This document shows positions 8,311-16,460 of a DNA stretch of 64,000 nt, piece by piece. Each line of letters begins with the position of its first letter. Within the stretch, counting starts at the first letter, position 1. The DNA lies in contig NZ_RDQE01000007.1 of the NCBI RefSeq assembly GCF_003697845.1, positions 1-64,000 of the forward strand, written 5' to 3'. Under the pieces are notes generated by a model that saw only the letters and a list, made by a program, of their open reading frames with translations, ran no database searches and was not told the origin of the DNA. This stretch comes from Halobellus captivus (GTDB taxonomy: Archaea > Halobacteriota > Halobacteria > Halobacteriales > Haloferacaceae). The position numbers were made by a program, and so were the translations under genes.

Positions 8311-11300
8311 ATGAGTGAACAGCACGCTACTCACCAAGTGCCTGGGTTTGTCCCTGAACCGGACGATCTTCGAGCGGTCTTCCAGCGGCATTACGAGAAC
8401 GCGGCTGCGATGAGTGGCGATGATGCATATAGGGACCTGCAGACCGAAGAATCGATTCGTCGGCAGTACACGGCTCGTGTTCTTTTCGAACTGTTGCAAA
8501 ACGCACTTGACCGGGCTGAATCAAAGGTCGCGGTCGAAATCCGGGACGTTGACTGGGGTTCCGCTGAACAGGCGCTTGTTGTTGCTAACGATGGTGTGCC
8601 GATCCGAGTTGATCCGGAGTATGACTATTCGACTCACCGGAAGTTCGGAGAGGAGCGTCGACCGGATTTCAACGCACTCTGTACGCTACACGTATCGAAT
8701 AAGCGCCCTGAGGAGAGCGTCGGGAACAAAGGGGTCGGTTTCCGGTCTGTATTCTGGCTAAACGATTTCGCGCGCGTATGGAGTCGATTTTCTGAATCTC
8801 CCGAATGGTGGGGAATGGAGATGCACCTGCCACTGGATCAAGACACCTGGCAGCAACGGCTCGACTATCGAGAAGTACAGAAGGGTCACTCTGAGTTTCT
8901 TGACTCGACCACGTGTCCATTAGGTGAAGGTGAGCAACGGGCTAGCTTCCATTTTCCACTTCCGTTACGTGCACCAGCACCACCAACTCTTGACGACGCT
9001 TCAGATTTTAGTACGGTTGTAGTCGTTCCAATTGACCCCGGAAAAGAGGATGAACTGCGCGACTCCGTTGAGACATTCCAGCAACGACATCTCAATTTCA
9101 TCGGACTATTCGAGGACCGTCAAAACCTAGATGTCTCGTTTGATGTATGGGGGGAGCAATTTCAGAAATCCACCTGGCCATCAGCGACGCCAGAGGATGC
9201 GAAACGATCGCTCGTATTCTGGGAATCATCCGAATTACAACCACTTGCCGACGAGGCTGAGCACGACGTTTCCACCCCTGGGGCAGCCATCGCCTGGCCT
9301 CGGTCAAAAACCCGCTCTGACGAATTGAAACCAGGACTGTATGGGTATCTCCCCACGCGAATTAAAAGCCCGTTTGGTATCGATTTACAAGGTGACTTCC
9401 ACTTACGAACGGACAGAACAGCGATTCATCTTAATGATGAGACGATCGGTCGTTACAATCGAGCCCTGCTTAGAGCGGCTGCAGAGCTACATCTCCACGC
9501 ACTCTTTGACCACCTCGGTATCTCTGATGAAGATCTCGAATACGAGTGGATTAATCCCGACGAGGTCAGGACAGTCCCAGAGACGGTATCGAATGAAACA
9601 CCCCGAGACGACCTTTGGCAGTTGCTAGATCCAGGGTCAACGAACTCATCAGCCGCTAATATCGTCGTTGACCACCTGGAAGATCTTCTGTTTTCGGATG
9701 CTGGCGTCAAGGATCCGGATCGCTATCGCAAGTGGGCTGAACTCGCTGATGCGTTTTTCGAGCAGCAGGATCAGTGGCCGCTCTCGACGTACGACGAGTT
9801 CTGGGAAGCAGCTGGGAACTGGATTAATCGGACGTGTAAATCCCGTCGAAATTCGGATACATGGCGACGACGTGCCACTGCAATGTGTGATGCAATCCGG
9901 GATATTGAGACCCGGGTTGCACCCATCACTGCAACAAGGGATGAAGACCAGTCAGGTAGAACCGCTGCTGTTCAGCTTCCTCAGCGAGGAACAGCAGGTG
10001 GACAGATACAGACTGAACGACATACGCATCGTCTTTTTATCCGCCGATCGGAGACGACGCAATTGGATCTCCCGCTTGCGCTCCGCGAGTCAGGGCGTGC
10101 CGTGACTTCGTATGAGTTCGCGTCTGGCTTCGATCGTGAGCCGCCGCACCCTCTCGGAGCGAATCAGTTCAACCGCTGGGATGTCCTCGGTGAGCTTCGG
10201 CAACTCCCAAACGATCTCTCCAGTTGGGAGTATAAGCCCCTAGATAGCGACGTAGATCGGGCTGACCGACTACAATCTGAACTGATTCAGTTTGCGATGG
10301 ATCTCTTCGCACTAAGCTCGCAGGGTAGTGCTGCTCCCCCAGCAGAAACGGAGAAATACGGTCCTGGTTGGCGCGCAATTAGAGACGATGTCTATAGCGA
10401 TAATGCGCGGTCCGCCGGTCGTGCGATCGCAACACTGTTTCTCCCGACACTAGATGGACAGTGGGAACCAGCACGTCAACTCACACGAGATCGGGTTGCC
10501 GTCGAAAAACTCCCCTCACTCCCCGAAAATGCGGATCTGGATTCATTCCTCGCGTTCATTGGAGTAACGCCGGAACCGCCCGATCCAGACGATGGGGTTC
10601 GACTCACGTTAGTCGAAGGGGGTGAGGACGGAACGGTTGCGCCCCGCGACGCACCCCCGGTGTTAGTTGCAGCAGGGACGGAGTGGAACCCACTCCGTCT
10701 CGGAACAGAACCTGCGACTTCAGACTCGGTTGATCCGGCTGCGTGGCTACCATCGCTTGATGCAGCTTGGGACTCGTGGCTTGCAGACATCATTGAAGCT
10801 GAACGGAACGAATTAGACGAAGAAAAGCAAGGGCGACGGCCAATCGAGATCCTTCCGGCACTTCGGAATCAAGCCTGGTTCCCAGTCGGTGACGCTGAAG
10901 GGGAAGCAGAACCACCGCTCCTCGTTGAAGACCCACCAGATCGGATTGCACCGGCAGAGCTCACGCTTGTCTCCCGACAACAGCGCCAGTTCCCGTCCGT
11001 ACTCTGGAGTGTGTCGAAGGAAGCTCCACTCTCACAGGAGTTGTTGATCGCCCTTGATTCGGTCAGCGGGACCGATATGGATAGTCTCGGACGAGACGCT
11101 GCAGAACCAGCTTTCAGACTACTGACTCAGGTACATTCACTAACAGCGGATCGGTTAGACGAGATCGAAGAGAATCCACGTGCACGGCAGGCCTTGACTC
11201 GGTTATTTGACCGTCTTCTCAACACGATCAGTCGGGAACACGATCCTGAAGCGGACGACCGAGAGATCCCCATCCTCGGGTATCGACCCGTCGACGAACC

Positions 11301-13245
11301 ACGAGCGCTCGCTGAACGAGGATTAGTGTGGTATGAACCGGACGAAGATGTGTGGATTCCAACGACAAACACCACCCGAGATCAAATGCGCCGGTTCTTC
11401 CCATCGGTGCCGCTGGCTGCAGCGACGATCGGGACTGAGACTCTTCGAGGATATGAGCCACTGGCCGCACGCGAGATTGATATTTCACGTCAGGTGTACC
11501 CAGCCCACCGGGGCAGCGAAGAAGTGGAAGTCGTTCAGAACCTCGAAGAGCAACTTCGACCAATCATCGCACATCTGCTTGCCCTCGCCAGTACGACAAA
11601 CCAAGTTGATATTGACCCGGCGACGGCGGCTGATCGATGGCGAAGCAGCACGATTCGCTACGTTGAGAACGCATGGATCGAATTCCAAGCAACTCTCGGC
11701 GGGGAAGAGTCACTGACTGCAACGCGGTACAAGAACACTCACAATCACGCGCTCTATCTGCAACCGGACCCACCGACGATTATCTTTGATACGCCAGACG
11801 GAACCACAGGTTCACCACCGCTTGATGAATTCGGTGAGCCGTTAGCTAAACTGCTGCTTGAGGATTCCGCTACTGGCGTCGGCCCACTCTTCGGTCAGGC
11901 CCTCAGCGGCTACGAGTCAGATGATGTCAGCCGTGTCGAACGACTCTTGGAGAAACGCGACGCAATCTCCTTGGTTGATGCCTACGAGCGACATCTCCGC
12001 CAACTCGATGATGAAGAACACGAGGAGCTACGTCGCCGGGTGCGGACGGCGCTATCTGAACTCGATATTCGGGTTCGTGACTCGTGGAACCGACTCTCTC
12101 ATGTCGACCCTGATGATGTGGATGTGACCGCGGTTTCATGGTCCTTTACCGCTGCTGATGTGAATGCTGCGTTACGATCGATAGACTTGACAGACGCTCA
12201 GGAGCCGTTCCGGCCACAGTTCTCCTGTGAACAGACACACCGAGCGAAATGGGACGCGTGGTTCACGAAGTGGGAACAACTTATTCCGTTCTTGGAGCAC
12301 CTCATAGAGGAGCACATCGAGGTAGCGTTCTCTGACGATGAACTCGAAGCTCGCTTGCAGGAATACATCACTGAAGATGCGTCTCGACGAGTCGCCTTCG
12401 ACCCCACACGGGCCGTCATCGAATGGCTACGAGGGAATCCATTCGGCGGATCACTCCCTGAAGCGGCGATACCAGCTTACGAAGAACTCGAAGATCGGCT
12501 AATTGAGTTCTCACCGCGGTACGAACCCGTCGAGAACGTGGCAACCACAGAGGATCTCGGCTGGGGTCGACCAAGGTTGTCCGAAGGTGATCCGAACGAA
12601 ACTGAAAACGGAATCGTAGAGATCGAAGACCTCGAATCTGAATGGAAGAATACGAAAGCAGTTGGTGACGATGCCGAGCGAGCGGCCGCATCGTGGATTA
12701 CCAAGCAGACTGTAGAACTTCTCGAAGATGCGAAGGCACGAGGAGAGTTTGATGAGGCTCTGGAGAGCCTTCTATCGGTGATTCCATCCTCGGGCCGGAC
12801 TGCAGAAAATCTGGAACGCGGCCTTCGAGAATGGCACGAAACAGGTAGCGATGAAGCCCTCGAATCCGGTCTCCACATCTCAAGCGTGTGGGATGGTGCA
12901 GGGTACGATATGCTCGGGCTGGAACGCACCGGTGGCGAGATCGAGCCCGTTCGATACGAAATCAAGAGCTTGGGCGATGAAGGTCCTTACAAGGTACATT
13001 TGACCCAAAACCAGCTCCGGGTCTATCGCAAAGTCTTGCACTCATCTGAGACCGACGATACAGAGCAAACCCTGTATCAGGGCTCGTGGCGGCTGTTAGG
13101 TGTTCAATCCGGACGACAAGCTGTGGACCTGACCAGGGAGCTTGACGGACTCCCTGAATTAGTCAATAGCTTCCGGAACCAAGGCTATGGCCACGACGGA
13201 TTAGTCATCTACGTTCAGGATAGCGACGAATCAATCGATCTCTGA
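8311..13245 (+). CDS. Giant sacsin/HSP90-like ATPase with C-terminal DUF3883
   Basis: 1644 residues. The N-terminal GHKL/HSP90-type ATPase has E60-x3-N64 in FELLQNALD, the D-x-G of ANDGVP (95-96) and the lid GNKGVGFRSVF (138-148), as in sacsin-type ATPases. A long middle follows without obvious motifs. The C-terminus carries a DUF3883-like segment around residues 1530-1620 with EPVRYEIKSLG and KVHLTQNQLRVYRK, a fold related to PD-(D/E)XK nucleases. Proteins of this build are common in prokaryotic defence islands and beside BREX and DISARM loci, where the N-terminus is thought to act as a switch. The ATG at 8311 is used; an ATG at 8304 is out of frame. It stands alone, divergent from the NYN gene. 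Confidence 0.82.
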   Translation: MSEQHATHQVPGFVPEPDDLRAVFQRHYENAAAMSGDDAYRDLQTEESIRRQYTARVLFELLQNALDRAESKVAVEIRDVDWGSAEQALVVANDGVPIRVDPEYDYSTHRKFGEERRPDFNALCTLHVSNKRPEESVGNKGVGFRSVFWLNDFARVWSRFSESPEWWGMEMHLPLDQDTWQQRLDYREVQKGHSEFLDSTTCPLGEGEQRASFHFPLPLRAPAPPTLDDASDFSTVVVVPIDPGKEDELRDSVETFQQRHLNFIGLFEDRQNLDVSFDVWGEQFQKSTWPSATPEDAKRSLVFWESSELQPLADEAEHDVSTPGAAIAWPRSKTRSDELKPGLYGYLPTRIKSPFGIDLQGDFHLRTDRTAIHLNDETIGRYNRALLRAAAELHLHALFDHLGISDEDLEYEWINPDEVRTVPETVSNETPRDDLWQLLDPGSTNSSAANIVVDHLEDLLFSDAGVKDPDRYRKWAELADAFFEQQDQWPLSTYDEFWEAAGNWINRTCKSRRNSDTWRRRATAMCDAIRDIETRVAPITATRDEDQSGRTAAVQLPQRGTAGGQIQTERHTHRLFIRRSETTQLDLPLALRESGRAVTSYEFASGFDREPPHPLGANQFNRWDVLGELRQLPNDLSSWEYKPLDSDVDRADRLQSELIQFAMDLFALSSQGSAAPPAETEKYGPGWRAIRDDVYSDNARSAGRAIATLFLPTLDGQWEPARQLTRDRVAVEKLPSLPENADLDSFLAFIGVTPEPPDPDDGVRLTLVEGGEDGTVAPRDAPPVLVAAGTEWNPLRLGTEPATSDSVDPAAWLPSLDAAWDSWLADIIEAERNELDEEKQGRRPIEILPALRNQAWFPVGDAEGEAEPPLLVEDPPDRIAPAELTLVSRQQRQFPSVLWSVSKEAPLSQELLIALDSVSGTDMDSLGRDAAEPAFRLLTQVHSLTADRLDEIEENPRARQALTRLFDRLLNTISREHDPEADDREIPILGYRPVDEPRALAERGLVWYEPDEDVWIPTTNTTRDQMRRFFPSVPLAAATIGTETLRGYEPLAAREIDISRQVYPAHRGSEEVEVVQNLEEQLRPIIAHLLALASTTNQVDIDPATAADRWRSSTIRYVENAWIEFQATLGGEESLTATRYKNTHNHALYLQPDPPTIIFDTPDGTTGSPPLDEFGEPLAKLLLEDSATGVGPLFGQALSGYESDDVSRVERLLEKRDAISLVDAYERHLRQLDDEEHEELRRRVRTALSELDIRVRDSWNRLSHVDPDDVDVTAVSWSFTAADVNAALRSIDLTDAQEPFRPQFSCEQTHRAKWDAWFTKWEQLIPFLEHLIEEHIEVAFSDDELEARLQEYITEDASRRVAFDPTRAVIEWLRGNPFGGSLPEAAIPAYEELEDRLIEFSPRYEPVENVATTEDLGWGRPRLSEGDPNETENGIVEIEDLESEWKNTKAVGDDAERAAASWITKQTVELLEDAKARGEFDEALESLLSVIPSSGRTAENLERGLREWHETGSDEALESGLHISSVWDGAGYDMLGLERTGGEIEPVRYEIKSLGDEGPYKVHLTQNQLRVYRKVLHSSETDDTEQTLYQGSWRLLGVQSGRQAVDLTRELDGLPELVNSFRNQGYGHDGLVIYVQDSDESIDL

Positions 13246-13418
13246 CTCCCAAGGAGAGGTGTTTTTCACAAGTCAGGGTTCTGTAGCTCCGCAATCGGTG
13301 GTTCGGCTCCAATTTGAACTGTATCTCATCATCTACATTCTATTCAACCAGAACAACCTGTTGTTCCGGGAAATGTTATCAGACCAGTGTAGTCCCCGGT
13401 CAGAATTCACACTACCAA

Positions 13419-14126
13419 CTACGGCATTAACCGAACGGACACTAACTCTCTGCCGCTACTTGAATCAGACAGAACCACTAGATTCGCCCCCTGTTTGACC
13501 CCAGCAGTCTTCTTAAGAATAAGTTCGAACACGAACGAATCTCGTCCTGCCGGTGCATGCCCTTCGATACTCGTTTTATTGTCAGATAGATCCACTCCCG
13601 TTATTGCAGAATAGTTCCATACCTCGACGCCGTCCGGAACCGCAAGATCGATCTCGAACTCATCGATATTGGAGCCAGTTGTAATAGGAAACTCTAGAAT
13701 ATACTGGTCGTTATCTAATGTGGCGATGTTTTCGATTTCTTCACCTATCGCTGTCCTTCCGTTTGATGTACGAGCGCGGTATTCGACTTTGATTGAGAAC
13801 GGGGAGTTTTGATGATAGTAGGCGATCGCAGGCGCTGTAAACAGGCTAAGGAGTGTGAGATCTACAAATACACTTTGACCAGCGCCAATTGTTAGTGAGA
13901 TAACGGAAATTAGAAATGTTGTCAGCCACCACCAAGCAGTATTCTTGTAATAGTGTACGAACTCCGTTAATTCGTATCTTAACTCCTTGAAATTTGAGAT
14001 AGGTTCGACGATTAAGAGAATGCCGACAGCGGCACCGACCAGTATTAGGTAGATAAAAATAACTTCCAGAACCTCAATAGTTTGAGGATTCAGAATCTCG
14101 TTCAAACACCTAGCCACCGTTGCCAT
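13419..14126 (-). CDS. Membrane protein with three N-terminal helices and an extracellular or cytosolic beta domain
   Basis: 235 residues. Hydrophobic stretches at about 17-41, 63-81 and 85-104 form two or three transmembrane helices. The remainder (about 105-235) has alternating hydrophobic residues and Gly/Pro turns typical of an Ig-like beta domain. No catalytic motif is visible. It is the last gene of a three-gene operon (gaps of 9 and 32 bases). In multi-gene immune systems a membrane protein at the end of an operon is often the effector; this is analogy only. Family not recognised. Confidence 0.6.
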   Translation of the reverse strand: MATVARCLNEILNPQTIEVLEVIFIYLILVGAAVGILLIVEPISNFKELRYELTEFVHYYKNTAWWWLTTFLISVISLTIGAGQSVFVDLTLLSLFTAPAIAYYHQNSPFSIKVEYRARTSNGRTAIGEEIENIATLDNDQYILEFPITTGSNIDEFEIDLAVPDGVEVWNYSAITGVDLSDNKTSIEGHAPAGRDSFVFELILKKTAGVKQGANLVVLSDSSSGRELVSVRLMP

Positions 14127-14135
14127 CGATACTCC

Positions 14136-14909
14136 CTACACTCCGCCGTGGATCACGTCACGCTCAAAAAGCTGAATCACGTACTCACGGGCGTCAACAT
14201 CTTCGGCATCCAACTGCAGTACTCCCCGTTTGTACCAGACATCTGCGGCTCGGTCACAGAACCAGTACGTTCCCTTCACCTCATCGATAATAGTGCTGTA
14301 GATGTCGATATTGAGGTCCTGTATGCCGTCGACCTCTGACGGAGTATCGACAGCTGAAATGATGTCTTCTATGTCCTCTATGGATCGAAGGTCACTGAAC
14401 TCTGGATTCGTACGTAAGGTTTCGACTGGATCATCGTATTGGAGAACAGAGAGAAGTTTGGCTGCATCATACGTTCCCCCTCGGCCGCGGAGAATCAATG
14501 TTTCAATAGTATCTGCCTCTTCGATAAATCGCCAGAAGGAATCACGTGGGAGCGACAATGCGCGCTGTATCTCGGCAGTGGACGCAAGTTGCTGATTCAG
14601 GTCTGTAAACACATCCTCTGCGTCAACTAGATCCGTGGGGGTCTCTACAAGGAATAGTTCTGATGCGGTCCGGTATTCGTATTCCCCTGTTTGTGTGAAT
14701 GAACCGTTGTTCCGGCTTGGGATCTCGAACGCGAAGGTCCCGGTCAGTTTTATTTGCCCATCGAAGGGATAGTCCGCAACTTCGGGAAAGGATTCCACGT
14801 GTTCACGGTCGATAGACTTGATAGCCACATCAGTCTCAGGCCGGTCACCAAGGTGCTCGGACCAGTATTTTTCAAGTCCCTCTGATCGACCGAGCCTGCT
14901 TGTGGACAT
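14136..14909 (-). CDS. Hypothetical soluble protein, middle gene of three
   Basis: 257 residues, acidic, no membrane segment. The N-terminal half looks beta-rich (QIKLTGTFAFEIP, GEYEYRTASELFLVE); the C-terminal half looks helical, and ends with KGTYWFCDRAADVWYKRGVLQL. No recognised family or catalytic motif. It lies 9 bases upstream of the membrane protein gene and 32 bases downstream of the 348-residue gene, so the three are probably one transcript. Confidence 0.55.
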   Translation of the reverse strand: MSTSRLGRSEGLEKYWSEHLGDRPETDVAIKSIDREHVESFPEVADYPFDGQIKLTGTFAFEIPSRNNGSFTQTGEYEYRTASELFLVETPTDLVDAEDVFTDLNQQLASTAEIQRALSLPRDSFWRFIEEADTIETLILRGRGGTYDAAKLLSVLQYDDPVETLRTNPEFSDLRSIEDIEDIISAVDTPSEVDGIQDLNIDIYSTIIDEVKGTYWFCDRAADVWYKRGVLQLDAEDVDAREYVIQLFERDVIHGGV

Positions 14910-14941
14910 AATGTCGTGAATTTCGCTTCTGTATCCTTTCG

Positions 14942-15988
14942 TTATGACACGTCTTCGGCGGGCACTGATTTTGTACTTTCGTCCATAACCCCTTGGCGCT
15001 TACGTTCATAACGGGCTTTCACATCCTCTGCGTCGAATCGAGGGGGCCAGCCTTCCTCTTCAGCGTTATCCGCCATTGCATCGAAGAATGACGGTGGTGG
15101 ATAACGATCTTCGGGATCGAGGTGTTCCCAGTCGTCGAACAGATTAATCAGTTCGGAGAGGAACCGAAGAGAAACACCCATTCGCCGCAGGTCGCTCAAA
15201 GTACTTAACGGGTTGTCACTAACTTTGACGTGGACCTTCCCACCAAACTCGATTAGTGCTGTTACTTGATGCTCATCAAGTATGAAATCCCCTTGTATAC
15301 CGTCAATCTGTTTACCTGAAAGAATGGGTGCTATTAACAGTACAGACCGCAGTACGTTCTGCGAGTCTTTCACCTGTCCAACACCCATATTATCGCTAGA
15401 ACCTTCGACATCGGCTACGGTTGACGCGCGTTTTATTTTCCGGACACGAAGATCAGAGGACAGTGGTTCGCCTGCGTACTGCTTGTAGAGAATCCATAAA
15501 AAGAAATCAAAGTCGAATGAAACCGAGTCCATCTTCATATCCCCAGAAAGCGCACCCAAAAGGTCAGTCTGCTTTTGTTCAAGCAACCGTTTTTGTCCCT
15601 TGAACATCATTACGCCGTTTACGTAATCCCAATAGATGCGGATCTTGTCGTGATTGGGGTGGAAATACATCTGTTCGTTAGCGTTCTCATCGTATCCCCA
15701 CGTCTCTACCCAGTCCTCGTCAACGTACTCTAGTGCATAGAGACCCCGGGCGAATTTCTCCGTCTTTTCACTCAACTCCGTCATCATTTGGAGCTTCTCG
15801 GGGGTGTCAATTTGTTTGAACCCTTCGTCTGGTTCATTAGGGGTTCCTTCCGTGTACTCATCAAATGCGTCTACGATTTTCTGTGGCGACATGCCGTCGT
15901 CCCCATGAACAGTCGTTTTGAAGAATCCGTTAAACACTAACCACCCAGGATACTCGTATTCATCCTCAACAGTGGTAATATCTGACAT
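14942..15988 (-). CDS. Hypothetical protein, first gene of three
   Basis: 348 residues, soluble, acidic. Notable segments are WLVFNGFFKTTVHGDDG near the N-terminus and FLWILYKQYAGEPLSSDLRVRKIKRAS in the middle. FGGKVHVKVSDNPLSTL lies near residue 250. No P-loop, nuclease or TIR motif was found. First gene of an operon with the 257-residue and membrane proteins. Not recognised; a sensor or regulator role within an unknown system is possible but unsupported. Confidence 0.55.
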   Translation of the reverse strand: MSDITTVEDEYEYPGWLVFNGFFKTTVHGDDGMSPQKIVDAFDEYTEGTPNEPDEGFKQIDTPEKLQMMTELSEKTEKFARGLYALEYVDEDWVETWGYDENANEQMYFHPNHDKIRIYWDYVNGVMMFKGQKRLLEQKQTDLLGALSGDMKMDSVSFDFDFFLWILYKQYAGEPLSSDLRVRKIKRASTVADVEGSSDNMGVGQVKDSQNVLRSVLLIAPILSGKQIDGIQGDFILDEHQVTALIEFGGKVHVKVSDNPLSTLSDLRRMGVSLRFLSELINLFDDWEHLDPEDRYPPPSFFDAMADNAEEEGWPPRFDAEDVKARYERKRQGVMDESTKSVPAEDVS

Positions 15989-16126
15989 ACCGAATCAAGA
16001 GAAGACTGGCTCATAAACTTTTGGCAAAATGACGCGTATTTGCGGGTGACTAATGTTGTTGACGGGTTCTAATTTAGATACGCACTTAGTCCAGATTGAC
16101 GATTGGTGATCAAGGTGTAACCTCGC

Positions 16127-16378
16127 TCAGTTTTCTGATTCCGATGTGTCGTCTATCGGTGGCCGTAAATCCCGCCAGCGGAAGTCAACCGTCTCATCGG
16201 TTTCGAGGGCAACACGGTAAAGCTGTGAATCCCGTTCGTCCGTAGTCACTACCCCCGCATCGTCGGTGAGAACCTTCACAACCTCTCCGTGGTCGCCGTG
16301 GAACCTGCTGTGCTCTGGATCCGTCTCATCAGGAATGTCAACTCGGACACGATCCCCCTCAGCGAACCTCGCCATCAT
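16127..16378 (-). CDS. Small SH3/KOW-like beta-barrel protein
   Basis: About 83 residues from ATG 16378 (ATGs at 16384 and 16375 are also possible). MARFAEGDRVRVDIP, FHGDHGEVVKV and YRVALETDETVDFRWRDLRP have the pattern of small SH3-like barrels found in ribosomal L21e, KOW proteins and haloarchaeal stand-alone homologues. A longer reading frame upstream to 16639 is rejected because it runs through the mcrB start. Divergent from mcrB with an 82-base shared promoter region. Function unknown. Confidence 0.6.
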   Translation of the reverse strand: MMARFAEGDRVRVDIPDETDPEHSRFHGDHGEVVKVLTDDAGVVTTDERDSQLYRVALETDETVDFRWRDLRPPIDDTSESEN

Positions 16379-16460
16379 CTCCATTAGGCGGGGCCAGCTA
16401 CTATAGCATCGTGGATTCACAGGCACGCATTTATGACTCCCTCGTGTCAGTAGGCGAGTA

